From Bacillota bacterium (lineage in GTDB: Bacteria > Bacillota > UBA4882 > UBA8346), in assembly GCA_029974635.1 (NCBI GenBank), contig JARKQY010000052.1, positions 1-64,000 on the forward strand: a DNA stretch of 64,000 nt. Direction: 5' to 3'. The notes beneath the pieces are model-generated. The model was not told the origin of the DNA and searched no databases. It saw only the letters and a program-made list of their open reading frames with translations. The translations under genes and the position numbers were made by a program. Positions 34,280 to 44,265 of this stretch are shown piece after piece; position 1 is the first letter of the stretch, and every line of letters begins with the position of its first letter.

Positions 34280-35542
34280 TTATCTATTCAATCCAATATT
34301 ATCTGTCCTTAACCGCCGGTAAGCCTGCCGGTGCATTATAAAGGCGTAAATCATAACCATCAAGCTGGATACGGCCGCTCCATAGATGCCAAAACTATAA
34401 ATAAGGGCAATATTCGCCAAAATACCGGCAAAAGTGAATTTAAAGGCGATTATTTTTAATTCTTTGCCAAACCCGTTACAGGTTAACCAGGCATTGTATG
34501 GCTGATAAGCGGATTGGAACGCAACCGCCCCGATGATAGCTGGTAATACCTGGATTATTTTATGATAATCCGGACCCAAATAAAATCTGACGATTAGATA
34601 CGCACAGATCATGATTCCAACGATCATAAGGCCGATCGTCCATCGATGGATCCGAAGCAGTCTCCCGGATATCGGGCGCTTGGAAAACGCCTTGAATTTT
34701 GACCCGGCTAAAGACGTTGCAAAAATGCTAATGGGATTTGCAAATGAGAATGCCAGCATATAAATGCCGACATCAGCGGCACCGGCAAAATACGATAGCA
34801 ATATCTTGTCCAGATTGTACGCCGCAACCGCGAAGATTTTACCTGAATAAACATTCCATCCAAATGATTTCGTAAGTTGCTGAATGGTTTTAAAATCGCC
34901 CTTGATATTGTGAAAGGCTGGTTTGATTTTGACCAAGCAATAAATAAAGGCCATAATTCCGGAAATGGAAAAGGCGGTCAACACGGAAACCGGATTGATC
35001 CTCCGCCACCACGTAAAGCCCAAAATAAAAAGGACAAATATTGATTTGCAAATAAGATGATAAGCCACCAACAAACCGATATTATTGTAGCCTTTCAGTA
35101 TCAAGTCCAAAAAAGACGATATCATAAATGAAAATGAAATAAACCAGACAGCACCGAGAATTGCTCCTATTTTGTCCTGAAATACGGCATCTACTGTTAA
35201 TGATACTCCCAGAATTACTAATGTAAAACCTATGGCAATGCCGGAGAAAATAATCACTAAAATCCCGTTCAAATCCCGTTCTCGCTGCTCACCGCTACTT
35301 TCAGCCAATATCTTGGCGCCGCTGGTAAAATACCCGAATTCGAAAAAAATGGCGCAGAAACTAAGTAGCGCTAACGAAAAAGAATACCTGCCATATTCAA
35401 CGACTCCCATTGCACCGGCCAACCACATATTAACAAAGAAACCAATAGCTCCTCCGTATAGTTGGGCTGCGAAGAGACTAAAGGTCTGATGGGAGGTTTT
35501 TGTTCCGATTAAGCCGGATAAATTTTTAAAATAATTGTTCAT
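34280..35542 (-). CDS. polysaccharide flippase (Wzx-like)
   Basis: A 420-residue integral membrane protein with about 12 hydrophobic segments, e.g. YSFSLALLSFCAIFFEFGYF, IVIFSGIAIGFTLVILGVSL and IIGAVAFQSAYQPYNAW. The pattern is that of the polysaccharide_synt/MVF superfamily, which flips undecaprenyl-linked repeat units across the inner membrane. The location between the polymerase-like and glycosyltransferase genes supports the role. Confidence 0.85.
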   Translation of the reverse strand: MNNYFKNLSGLIGTKTSHQTFSLFAAQLYGGAIGFFVNMWLAGAMGVVEYGRYSFSLALLSFCAIFFEFGYFTSGAKILAESSGEQRERDLNGILVIIFSGIAIGFTLVILGVSLTVDAVFQDKIGAILGAVWFISFSFMISSFLDLILKGYNNIGLLVAYHLICKSIFVLFILGFTWWRRINPVSVLTAFSISGIMAFIYCLVKIKPAFHNIKGDFKTIQQLTKSFGWNVYSGKIFAVAAYNLDKILLSYFAGAADVGIYMLAFSFANPISIFATSLAGSKFKAFSKRPISGRLLRIHRWTIGLMIVGIMICAYLIVRFYLGPDYHKIIQVLPAIIGAVAFQSAYQPYNAWLTCNGFGKELKIIAFKFTFAGILANIALIYSFGIYGAAVSSLMVMIYAFIMHRQAYRRLRTDNIGLNR

Positions 35543-35596
35543 TGTCCATATTTAAAACCGGTGTACCGCTTAATATTATAGTTTTTCACACCGCTT

Positions 35597-36964
35597 TTAA
35601 TTAATCCAGTTGGTTATTTCCGCAGCGGTTCCCGCTGATTGAGGAACGGAGCTTTCCGGGAATATGCTTTCACCACTCCGGATCTCCAAATTATAATTTA
35701 AAAAATAATGAATACCGGCAGCTAAAAAAGTTATCAAAAAACAAGAGACTGTATGCAAAAAATAGCTGGTACCCATCTCATTGCAAAAGTAGAATATAAA
35801 ATACAGATAAGCTCCTTTGATGAAGGGATTATCATGTAAAATCCCGATCCGGCGCCGGGTTGGAAAAAATTGCCGCAACAACAGCCATAATAGGAAAAAC
35901 GTAAATAGCGGCCCGGCTTGAACTGCAAAATTCAAGATTGTATTATGATAATTATAAAGCCCGCCTTCGGGCAAAACATATCCCAACCCTTTGGGTACCA
36001 GCCAGTTTATTTCTCCCAAGGCCTCTCTCCAGACTTGTCTGCGCCCGGAGGTGGGATCAATTGTTAATTCGGCTTTCGCAACCACCGTATTGTTGTATAG
36101 CTGTTCAAACTTTTCGGTTAAATCTCCCGGCAGTGGGATAACACTAAAAAGACTGTAAAAACAAAGTATTAAAATAGCAAAAATTATAAGTGGTTTCACC
36201 GTAAAACGTCCCGATAGCAAAACATTAATAAGTGTGGCCAAGGCCAAAGCCGCAGTCAATGTGACACTGAACATCGCCAAAATGTTGGCCACCGAGACCA
36301 ACATCATTAAATACATCATTGGCTTATTACAACTTATCTTATTTTGGGACAATAATGACAAAGCTATGAAATACGCCAAGGTGGATAAAACCACCGAATC
36401 ATTGCTGAATATACCCCAACGCCAACCGATTGAATCATCAAAATCGGGGAAAACGCTATACCGTAATGCATAATTCCGGCCCCCAAACAAAAGAGTCGCC
36501 AGATTTAGAAACGCAAGCACCGCTGCCAGTAAAAAGAGGATTTTGAGAACTTTAAGAAATAACTCCGGGCCACCCTCTCTTTTCAACGAAGCCAGCGTCA
36601 TCGGCAAGGCCAATAACCCGGTCAATGCGATAATTTCAATAACACAAGTCGAAAAATTGTATATCAACCCGATAATTGCCGCAAGAAGCAGCAGTAATGT
36701 CAATATAGTAACAATTATTTTGCCGCCCAAATCAATTTTCTGATTACCCTCATTTTTGGGAGCGATCAGGAACCAAAACGCGAATGTCATTACCAGATAA
36801 TAATACTCACCAGCGCTGTATGGAAAAATAAACAGCAATGAAAAGAAGGCCAGCGGTAAAACGGCGAGATACATATAATAGTCTTTTTTAAAACGGAACA
36901 GCATAAAAAGCCATACTGAACCGACAATCAGAAAAGCGATGCCAGCCTTAATCAGAATCTCCAA
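35597..36964 (-). CDS. O-antigen polymerase/ligase-like membrane protein
   Basis: A 455-residue protein with ten or more membrane helices and a large periplasmic-side loop near residues 280-340 (DPTSGRRQVWREALGEINWL, then GYVLPEGGLYNYHNTILNFA). The loop with a conserved Arg and a YNYHNTIL motif resembles the Wzy/WaaL (Wzy_C) family, which polymerises or ligates lipid-linked glycans. Polymerase is more likely, given a flippase and a Wzz-like gene nearby. Weak overall sequence conservation is normal for the family. Confidence 0.75.
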   Translation of the reverse strand: MEILIKAGIAFLIVGSVWLFMLFRFKKDYYMYLAVLPLAFFSLLFIFPYSAGEYYYLVMTFAFWFLIAPKNEGNQKIDLGGKIIVTILTLLLLLAAIIGLIYNFSTCVIEIIALTGLLALPMTLASLKREGGPELFLKVLKILFLLAAVLAFLNLATLLFGGRNYALRYSVFPDFDDSIGWRWGIFSNDSVVLSTLAYFIALSLLSQNKISCNKPMMYLMMLVSVANILAMFSVTLTAALALATLINVLLSGRFTVKPLIIFAILILCFYSLFSVIPLPGDLTEKFEQLYNNTVVAKAELTIDPTSGRRQVWREALGEINWLVPKGLGYVLPEGGLYNYHNTILNFAVQAGPLFTFFLLWLLLRQFFPTRRRIGILHDNPFIKGAYLYFIFYFCNEMGTSYFLHTVSCFLITFLAAGIHYFLNYNLEIRSGESIFPESSVPQSAGTAAEITNWIN

Positions 36965-37056
36965 AGCAATGAACCTCCCGTGTTTTGCACGGACTCGACA
37001 AAGTCCTAGAATTATAAGCGCAACTATGCTTTAACAAGCCGGAAAAGAAACGGCAA

Positions 37057-38955
37057 TTAAGCCAGGTACTTTTTCCACCAAAGCGCAAAGTTGAATATAT
37101 ACCAAACCTGATAGGCAAAGCCGCCGTCCAGCAGTTTTTTTATTTCGGAATAATTAAGGAAATCCGTTTGTTGACAAAACTGTTCCAGTTCCCGGCGGAT
37201 CTCATCCCCGAGTTTATCAAAAAACCACTCATAAACCGGCACCGTAAAACCTTGTTTTTGCCGTTCAATCAATTCGGCGGGAATTACACCATAGACTGCT
37301 TTTTTCAGGATATATTTTAAAACGCCGTTTTTGGTCTTTATTGCTTCTGGAATACTCAAAGCTAATTCTACCACCTTATGGTCCAGAAAAGGCACCCTTC
37401 CTTCCAAACCAACGCCCATGCTCATTTTATCAACCTTCATTAACAATAATTCAGGAAGCCTTAAATTAAGATCAAGATAACTCATCCAATTAAGATGGGA
37501 GCCGTGGACGCCGGCTTTTGCTTTAAATCTTTGATAGATCGGGGCTATAGTTTCCCAGGAGTCTAAACCTGCTAGCTTTTTTTGATATTCGGGCGACAGC
37601 AAATTACGTTTCCGGATTTCATAAAACGCTTCCGCTCCGCCCCAAAAAACGGGGCGGCCTTTAAGGCTGCGCCGCAACCATTCATAATATCGAGAATTAG
37701 TTTTATTGATTACTTTAAGGCCGGCAAGCCCCATTTTTTTTATGAAATCCAAGTAAGGAAAATCACATAAATACTGGAATGAAAGCGCTGTTTTCCACCA
37801 GGGATAACCCCAAAAAAGTTCATCCGCACCTTCTCCCACTTGACAAACAACAACTCCGTTGTCCCGAGCCAGTTTGGAAATATAGTAAATCGGGATACAG
37901 GTTGAATCAGCGATGGGTTCGTCCTGTAATTCCACCATCCGGGGGAGAAAATCAATTAAATCATCAACCGTCAACACTAATTCGTAATGAGCGGCTCCCA
38001 CTTTGGCTGCCATATTGCGGGCGTAATGGAATTCATTTTGATATGATTGAAACTCGCCTTGGTAGCCAATAGTAAAGGTTTTAACCGGCCGGATCTCCCC
38101 TTCGGAAAATAAAGCGGCGTTAGTGCTGGAATCAATGCCGCCGGAAAGGAAGACCCCCACCGGCACATCGCTGACTTTACGTAATTTAACAGCGGTCCGG
38201 AGTTCATCCAAAAGCCGCTCGGCAATTTCGGTTTCAGAAACACCTTCCAGAGATAAAGTATGATCCCAAACATCCCAATAACGTTCTTCGTAAACCTTTC
38301 CTTCTTCGGTTACCCGTACCCAGGTCCCCCCAGGAATCTTCTTGATCCCGTAAAATAATGTGCTGGGAGCCGGTGTGGTTAAAAATGAAAGGTAATGGAA
38401 AAAGGCTTCATCATCTACTCTGCGTTCCTGTGATGGGTCTTGCAAAAGAGCTTTGATTTCCGAGGCAAATGTAATCCGACCGTGGTGAATGCTGTAATAA
38501 AGCGGTTTAATACCGATACGATCCCGGATTAGCCACAATTCCCGTCTTCGGGCGTCCCATAAGGCAATTGCAAACATACCGCGAAACTTATTTAGACAAT
38601 CAATCCCCCATTCTTCAAAAGCGTGCAAGATAACTTCCGTATCGGAATGATGGGTTTTCCAGATATGGGTACCCGTCTGATCTAATTGCCGGCGAATTTC
38701 CGCATGATTATATATTTCGCCGTTAAAAGAAATCCAAAGAGTTTCATCTTCATTGCACATGGGCTGACAGGCGGCGTTGGTTAAATCAATGATTGAAAGC
38801 CGACGATGACCCAAACCGACCCGGCCGTCTCCGGCAACCCAGGTTCCGGCTCCATCCGGTCCGCGATGAATCATTGTTTCCCGCATCCGGTTTATATAAG
38901 AAGCAGTAATATTAAAATCATTAGTAAATGACATTGCGCCGACAATACCGCACAT
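37057..38955 (-). CDS. asnB: asparagine synthase-like glutamine amidotransferase
   Basis: A 632-residue class II glutamine amidotransferase. Start at 38955 so that the catalytic Cys is residue 2 (MCGIVGAM); an upstream GTG at 38970 is less likely. The N-terminal glutaminase (RGPDGAGTW, SFNGEIYNHAEIR) is followed by the ATP-pyrophosphatase P-loop GVFLSGGIDSSTNAALF. In EPS loci such enzymes often amidate a uronic acid rather than make free asparagine; the heparinase-like and dehydrogenase neighbours favour that here. First gene of the minus-strand block. Confidence 0.9.
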   Translation of the reverse strand: MCGIVGAMSFTNDFNITASYINRMRETMIHRGPDGAGTWVAGDGRVGLGHRRLSIIDLTNAACQPMCNEDETLWISFNGEIYNHAEIRRQLDQTGTHIWKTHHSDTEVILHAFEEWGIDCLNKFRGMFAIALWDARRRELWLIRDRIGIKPLYYSIHHGRITFASEIKALLQDPSQERRVDDEAFFHYLSFLTTPAPSTLFYGIKKIPGGTWVRVTEEGKVYEERYWDVWDHTLSLEGVSETEIAERLLDELRTAVKLRKVSDVPVGVFLSGGIDSSTNAALFSEGEIRPVKTFTIGYQGEFQSYQNEFHYARNMAAKVGAAHYELVLTVDDLIDFLPRMVELQDEPIADSTCIPIYYISKLARDNGVVVCQVGEGADELFWGYPWWKTALSFQYLCDFPYLDFIKKMGLAGLKVINKTNSRYYEWLRRSLKGRPVFWGGAEAFYEIRKRNLLSPEYQKKLAGLDSWETIAPIYQRFKAKAGVHGSHLNWMSYLDLNLRLPELLLMKVDKMSMGVGLEGRVPFLDHKVVELALSIPEAIKTKNGVLKYILKKAVYGVIPAELIERQKQGFTVPVYEWFFDKLGDEIRRELEQFCQQTDFLNYSEIKKLLDGGFAYQVWYIFNFALWWKKYLA

Positions 38956-39196
38956 TGAAAAAACCGCCACCCATATTTCTTTATCCAGTCCTGGATTAAG
39001 TAAATCTTCCTTGTACCCAAAAGAATGATTTGAATCTGTTATTTACTTCGGATAAATCTCTCAAAAACATTAGAAATTATATTCCAGCAATTTTCAATCA
39101 AAGAAAGACAATAAAATTATAAATATCGCTAATATAAAATAAAAAAACCGCCGATAGATATAACGATATGCGATTAACATAGTGGGGGAAGAATAT

Positions 39197-40438
39197 TTGG
39201 CGGATTATTTCAATAATAACTCCATTTCGTCCCAGCAAAAATCACTCATTGCAGCCGCATTCCTTCTGGCGCTTATCGCCAGCTTGGTTTTTTTTATGTT
39301 GACCGGGCCTACTTACCATGTGAAGGCTTCTATTTTGATCCAAACGAAAGATACCGGAATACCGGAGATCGACCAATTTGTGAAACTAAACTATCCCGAA
39401 GTAAGCAATATGGTTCAAAAGTTGAAAAGTGTCAATCTGCTCCAGGAAACCCTAGAAAAATTAGGCTATAATTATCCCCCCGATTCCATGGAATTTACAC
39501 AGATCAGAAAGAAACTGCGGGTAAAACAAATCCCATACAGCAATGTCATTGAAATTAGTTTATCTTACAATTCGTTGGCCGAAGCTACCAAGATAGTAAA
39601 CACTTTGGGCGAAACCTTGATGCAGAATGACTTAAAAGAACGCCGCGAAAAAATCCGGCAAGCATTGGATTCAATTCAAACCGCCCTGGATCAGGTTCAG
39701 GCAGACCATACCCAAGTTAAACCGCCGGCGGCCAATGTCATAAGTACCAATAGAAATGCCGTCGATAATTATCTAAAAGAAGTCAATGACGATCTCTATC
39801 GGACCACTCAAAAACTACTCGACCTAAAAAAGGATCTCTCGCAAAGACAAATTGGCATTATTAACGAGACATTTGATCCAATGAGTTTAAACCGGTTCAA
39901 ATCCACTCTGAATCTTGCCGAAAAACAACTGGTCCGCTACTTGCTCGCCGGCGGTTGGAACAGCCCTAATGTCAAACAACAAATGGTACACCTTTGGAAG
40001 GAAAAAAGTAGGATTGCCGCTACACTGAAAGAACAGTTGAATTTAAGGCTGGATATTCCCATTCATATCATCGAAAATATCTGCGCCTATGAAATCCGGA
40101 ATTTTGATCTACAAATCAGAAAACAGGAACTCATCCGGTTGATATCCACTACCCCCCCTAATCCTATGACTCGGCGGTCAGTAAAGGGAGTGAATAAACC
40201 TTACGAATCATTGAAAGAATTGGAAGTGGAATTGCTGGAGAAACAGACCATACTGCAAAGTTTAAACGACCTTACGCTGGCTAAAATCAGTTGGATCGAC
40301 AAGGCATTTCCGGTGAAACCCATACTTCGTTCCAACCTTTTGATAATCTTAGGTTTGTGTCTCGGGATTGCCGTAGTGGCCGCCTTGATTGTGGGGTTGC
40401 TTTGCGTTGAATATAATTCTTACAAGCGGGGTATTTAA
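39197..40438 (+). CDS. Wzz-like polysaccharide chain-length regulator
   Basis: A protein of about 413 residues with the PCP layout: an N-terminal membrane helix (SLIAAAFLLALIASLVFFML), a long periplasmic domain with coiled-coil-like segments (IRQALDSIQTALDQVQAD), and a C-terminal helix (LLIILGLCLGIAVVAALIVG). It would set polymer length together with the polymerase. There is no attached BY-kinase. The TTG at 39197 is preferred because GGGGGAAG lies ahead of it; the GTG at 39182 sits inside that site. It is transcribed away from the rest of the EPS genes. Confidence 0.8.
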   Translation: MADYFNNNSISSQQKSLIAAAFLLALIASLVFFMLTGPTYHVKASILIQTKDTGIPEIDQFVKLNYPEVSNMVQKLKSVNLLQETLEKLGYNYPPDSMEFTQIRKKLRVKQIPYSNVIEISLSYNSLAEATKIVNTLGETLMQNDLKERREKIRQALDSIQTALDQVQADHTQVKPPAANVISTNRNAVDNYLKEVNDDLYRTTQKLLDLKKDLSQRQIGIINETFDPMSLNRFKSTLNLAEKQLVRYLLAGGWNSPNVKQQMVHLWKEKSRIAATLKEQLNLRLDIPIHIIENICAYEIRNFDLQIRKQELIRLISTTPPNPMTRRSVKGVNKPYESLKELEVELLEKQTILQSLNDLTLAKISWIDKAFPVKPILRSNLLIILGLCLGIAVVAALIVGLLCVEYNSYKRGI

Positions 40439-40472
40439 GTCTTAGTTGGCGTTGAAACAGGGAGGTAACTTG

Positions 40473-41336
40473 GTGAAAACGAAATTTATAAAAATTTGTG
40501 GCTGTTTGGCCATATCCATTATCGTAAATCTAATACTGGCTTCCTCTGCTTGGGGAAGTGTTACTATAAGCGGTTTAACTCATTTCAAATACGACGTAGC
40601 CAGCAATCATGATTATCTCGAAGCCAATTTCTTCTTTAATAGTAAAATCAGTGACAATACCAATGCGTATACAACTTTACAATATATGACATCATCTTCA
40701 TCTCCCGAATCTATCTATTTTAGCTATGGCACTATTTACTTTACATATAAAATGAACCAAGATTTAGGAACCTTTACAGTCGGATATTTTGAAAATAACC
40801 TCAGTAGCCTTGTCTTTCTGACCAATACCGTTGATAAACTGCGTTCAACGGTCGGCGTAAAATTTGAACGCGGTGTCGTACCTAATCTATCATTTAAACT
40901 CGGTTATTTCCCCAACGAACAACTTTACTCCACTGAAGCCAGTCAACCTCAAACAGCCACTGCAGGTATCGCTTATACAGGCAAATATTTGGCGGCTGAT
41001 TTGAATGCGGTTAAAACAAGTAAGAACGACTTGTTGAGCGGCACCGCCAACTTGTCTTATAAACTCAGCGCCGGGTTTAAAGCTTATGCCCATTATTGTA
41101 TGGATTATGATCAAACAAGCGATGAAATATTAGGATTTTCATTAGTCATTTCTCCAACCAGCAATAATCCCTTGAGCATATATGGCGAATATAATTTTAC
41201 CGGTAGTTTTTCCGCGACCCCGGGCTCTGTTCCGCTGGGATTTGGTATTACCTATAGGGTAGCCAAAGGTATTACCTTATGCTATTACCGTTATCTAACA
41301 ATAAATGAATTCAGAATCTCAATGAGCTGGTGGTAA
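40473..41336 (+). CDS. predicted outer-membrane beta-barrel protein
   Basis: A 287-residue protein. An N-terminal signal peptide (hydrophobic CGCLAISIIVNLILASSAWG) is followed by alternating polar/hydrophobic strands such as YTTLQYMTSSSSPESIYFSY, GTIYFTYKMNQDLGTFTVGY and GYFENNLSSLV. The last residues, FRISMSWW, end in aromatics like a BAM-recognised beta-signal. GTG at 40473 follows GGGAGGT. It is probably cotranscribed with the Wzz-like gene 34 bp upstream and may be a porin or export partner for the polysaccharide. Its 3' end overlaps the convergent dehydrogenase gene by 18 bp. If correct, the cell has an outer membrane. Confidence 0.65.
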   Translation: MKTKFIKICGCLAISIIVNLILASSAWGSVTISGLTHFKYDVASNHDYLEANFFFNSKISDNTNAYTTLQYMTSSSSPESIYFSYGTIYFTYKMNQDLGTFTVGYFENNLSSLVFLTNTVDKLRSTVGVKFERGVVPNLSFKLGYFPNEQLYSTEASQPQTATAGIAYTGKYLAADLNAVKTSKNDLLSGTANLSYKLSAGFKAYAHYCMDYDQTSDEILGFSLVISPTSNNPLSIYGEYNFTGSFSATPGSVPLGFGITYRVAKGITLCYYRYLTINEFRISMSWW

Positions 41337-42593
41337 AAGGCCTCTAGTATCGATAACAGTTTTTCCTTTCAGTGAATTACGGTCGATATCATAAAATGCA
41401 TAATGATCAACCAATAATATGATAATTTCAGCCCTCTGAATGGCTTCATCAAGTTTCACCAGTTCCACATTGTCAAAACCCGCCAACTCTTCAGGCAAAC
41501 TGGAAACAAACGGTTCCACAATCAAAATATCCCCTGATACTTGCTTCGCTAATCCTTTCGTTATTTCCAACGCCGGGCTCTCGCGTAAATCACTGACATT
41601 GGCTTTAAACGCCAATCCAAGGCAGGCAATGGCGGGATTATTTAGTGTTTGGACAGTTTTAAGTATTTTGGAAATCAAAAAACGGGGTTTATAATCATTA
41701 ACCTCCCTGGCTGTTTTGATCAACCGGGCTTCTTCGGGAAATGAATCAACAATAAACCACGGATCCACTGCGATACAATGGCCGCCGACACCGGGGCCGG
41801 GTTTCAGAATATTTACCCGGGGGTGATGATTGGCGAGCTTGATAAGCTCCCAAACATCAATATCCAATTTGTCGCAGATCAATGAGAGCTCATTGGCAAA
41901 TGCAATATTCAGGTCACGAAAAGCGTTTTCAACCAATTTGGATAGTTCGGCCATCCGGGCGGTAGTTAAAAAAACGCGGCCAGTAACGAACTTGCGGTAA
42001 AAAGAGGCCGCTTTTTCACTTGCCGCGCGGTTAAGGCCGCCAATAATCCGGTCATTTTCAATTAATTCTTTTAAAATTTGACCGGGAAGAACCCGTTCGG
42101 GACAATGGGCTAAAAAGACTTTCAACCGGCTTTCAAATTCGGCATCCTTCCGGCTATCTTCTTCAAGGTCAATAAGATCGGGACGCAACTCGGCCAATTG
42201 TTCGTTTATCTTTTCCGTAGTTCCGACAGGGCAGGTGGATTCCAATATTACCAAATTACCTGCTGTCAAAAAAGGAGCAATTCTACGGGTAGCAGCCTCC
42301 ACATAGGATAAATCAGGAATGTGGTTCTCCCGAAATGGGGTTGGCACTGTAATCATAAAGACATCCGCAGTTACCGGCTGGGCGGATACGGTCAAATTAC
42401 CGCTATTTACGGCTGACTTGACCAGAATATCCAGATCCGGTTCAGCGATGGTTATCCTCCCGCGGCGGACCAGTTCAATCCGCTCATGATTGACATCAAC
42501 ACCGTGGACCTTAAACCCTTTGGTAGCTAATACGCTTGCCGTTGGCAACCCGATGTATCCTAATCCAATAACGCAAACTTTTTTCCGGTATAT
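41319..42593 (-). CDS. UDP-sugar 6-dehydrogenase, WecC-like
   Basis: A UDP-glucose/GDP-mannose dehydrogenase family enzyme of about 424 residues, most like UDP-N-acetyl-mannosamine (or -glucosamine) dehydrogenases that make uronic acids. The NAD-binding motif KVCVIGLGYIGLP is in frame upstream of the first ordinary start codon (TTG at 42548). No ATG, GTG, TTG or CTG precedes it before the next in-frame stop. An ATA at 42591-42593 sits 8 bp after a perfect GGAGGG and would give MYRKKVCVIGLGYIG, so AUA initiation is proposed. Catalytic Cys in GPGVGGHCIAVDPWF; ESTCPVGTTEK and SDLRESPALEI are also intact. Supplies a uronic acid to the EPS. Confidence 0.88.
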   Translation of the reverse strand: MYRKKVCVIGLGYIGLPTASVLATKGFKVHGVDVNHERIELVRRGRITIAEPDLDILVKSAVNSGNLTVSAQPVTADVFMITVPTPFRENHIPDLSYVEAATRRIAPFLTAGNLVILESTCPVGTTEKINEQLAELRPDLIDLEEDSRKDAEFESRLKVFLAHCPERVLPGQILKELIENDRIIGGLNRAASEKAASFYRKFVTGRVFLTTARMAELSKLVENAFRDLNIAFANELSLICDKLDIDVWELIKLANHHPRVNILKPGPGVGGHCIAVDPWFIVDSFPEEARLIKTAREVNDYKPRFLISKILKTVQTLNNPAIACLGLAFKANVSDLRESPALEITKGLAKQVSGDILIVEPFVSSLPEELAGFDNVELVKLDEAIQRAEIIILLVDHYAFYDIDRNSLKGKTVIDTRGLLPPAH

Positions 42594-42758
42594 TTTGGCC
42601 GCCCTCCAACTTTCTGCTTTGAACTCACTCTCGCTCTTTCTTTTGCAAACTATTCATTACCGAATTAAATATTATGAATGTTTATTCCGCTCTTTGCTGT
42701 ACAAAACTAATTTAGACTTCGGATGAATCTCCTTAAAAGGTTAGATCCAAGAGTATGT

Positions 42759-44135
42759 TTATGACACTTCAGATAACTCTAATTTTGCCGCTCCTTGCTG
42801 TTGTCTAAGAACCCGCAATTCCCGGAGAATAAATAACCCGGTCAAACCAGTGGAAATAAAATCGGATATCGGCCCGGAGATCCAAACGCCGGTTATTTGA
42901 AACATATGCGGCAGTATCAATAAAAGCGGCATCAAAAAGATAATCTGTCTTGACAGCGTTAGGAAAATAGATAACTTGGCTTTCCCCACCGCTTGAAAAT
43001 AAGTGGAACCTACAACTTGAAACCCAATAATGGGTAAAACCAACAGTAATAATCGAATACCGGGGGAACCAATGGTTATCAGCCGTTCATCCTGATTGCT
43101 AAATACCCGCAAAATCTGATCCGGAAAGGCTTGAACCAGAACGAAACCGACCAAAGTCACGCAGGTTGCGGCAACAATCCCGAGCTTAAGGGTTCTGACC
43201 ACCCGTTCGTAGTTTCCGGCGCCATAGTTATAACCGATAATCGGCTGGGCTCCTTGCGTGATTCCGAAAACCGGCATTAATATCAACATCACAATACTAT
43301 TTATGATTCCAATAGCGGCAATGCCAACATCGCCCCCGTAAACCCGGAGGCTTTGGTTGAATAAAATCATGATCACACTGGAAACTAATTGTAACAAAAA
43401 GGAAGAGAGTCCGACGGCTAGAATTTGCTGGACAATATGGCCGCTAAGTCTTAAATTCTCCCGTTTTAGCTTTAACAAGCTCTTTTTTCCCATAAAATAA
43501 GCCAAAACCCATATTGTACAAACCAACTGGGAGATCACCGTCGCTAGGGCCGATCCCTTAATACCCCAGTGTAGCCCGAAGATAAAGATCGGATTCAAAA
43601 TACAGTTCAATACGGCCCCGATCAGCATTGTAAGCATGGCTATTCTGGGATTGCCTTCGGAACGGATAATATGGTTGAGCGCCAGTCCGATTCCAAACGG
43701 CAGCGTTCCAATCAAAATTATGGTTATAAATTCCTTGGCCAGCGGTAGGACTTCTTTGCTGGCCCCGAATAAGAGCAACAGCGGTTCTTGAAAGAGCAGC
43801 CCCAGAACCATGAGGAAGACGGATACAATGACTGTCAAACTCAATGCGTTTCCCAGGATATGCTCAGCCTCGGCTTTATTTTGCTGTCCCAGCTTAATGG
43901 AGACTACCACGGCCGCTCCGATTCCAATCAATAGACCAAAGGCCAACATGACAATCATTATCGGAAAGGCTACCGTAGTCGCCGAAATTGCCAGCAAACC
44001 CACTCCCCTTCCCACAAAAATTCGATCCACAATATTGTATAACGCATTGACCATCATTCCCACAATCGCCGGTATTGAAAATTTCCACAAAAGCCTGCCG
44101 ACACTTTCTTCCCCCAACTGCCTGGTACGTTCCAT
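42759..44135 (-). CDS. MATE-family efflux transporter
   Basis: A 458-residue, 12-helix multidrug and toxic-compound exporter driven by a Na+ or H+ gradient. Two MatE halves are visible: GRLLWKFSIPAIVGMMVNAL with VDRIFVGRGVG at the N-terminus, and FGITQGAQPIIGYNYGAGNY in the second half. ATG at 44135 follows AGAGGAGT; an upstream in-frame ATG at 44225 would add an unlikely polar tail. It is a single gene bordered by the intergenic repeat at 44266. Substrate unknown. Confidence 0.9.
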   Translation of the reverse strand: MERTRQLGEESVGRLLWKFSIPAIVGMMVNALYNIVDRIFVGRGVGLLAISATTVAFPIMIVMLAFGLLIGIGAAVVVSIKLGQQNKAEAEHILGNALSLTVIVSVFLMVLGLLFQEPLLLLFGASKEVLPLAKEFITIILIGTLPFGIGLALNHIIRSEGNPRIAMLTMLIGAVLNCILNPIFIFGLHWGIKGSALATVISQLVCTIWVLAYFMGKKSLLKLKRENLRLSGHIVQQILAVGLSSFLLQLVSSVIMILFNQSLRVYGGDVGIAAIGIINSIVMLILMPVFGITQGAQPIIGYNYGAGNYERVVRTLKLGIVAATCVTLVGFVLVQAFPDQILRVFSNQDERLITIGSPGIRLLLLVLPIIGFQVVGSTYFQAVGKAKLSIFLTLSRQIIFLMPLLLILPHMFQITGVWISGPISDFISTGLTGLFILRELRVLRQQQGAAKLELSEVS

Positions 44136-44265
44136 AGATTGACTCCTCTTTTCGTATTGCCTTATGTGAATTGGCATCATTTTTACACCATTACTATTCG
44201 GATTGCGATTCTGAATTACCTTCATAAATTGTTCCCGGTTTTAAATGTTTATCAAACGTTTACGA

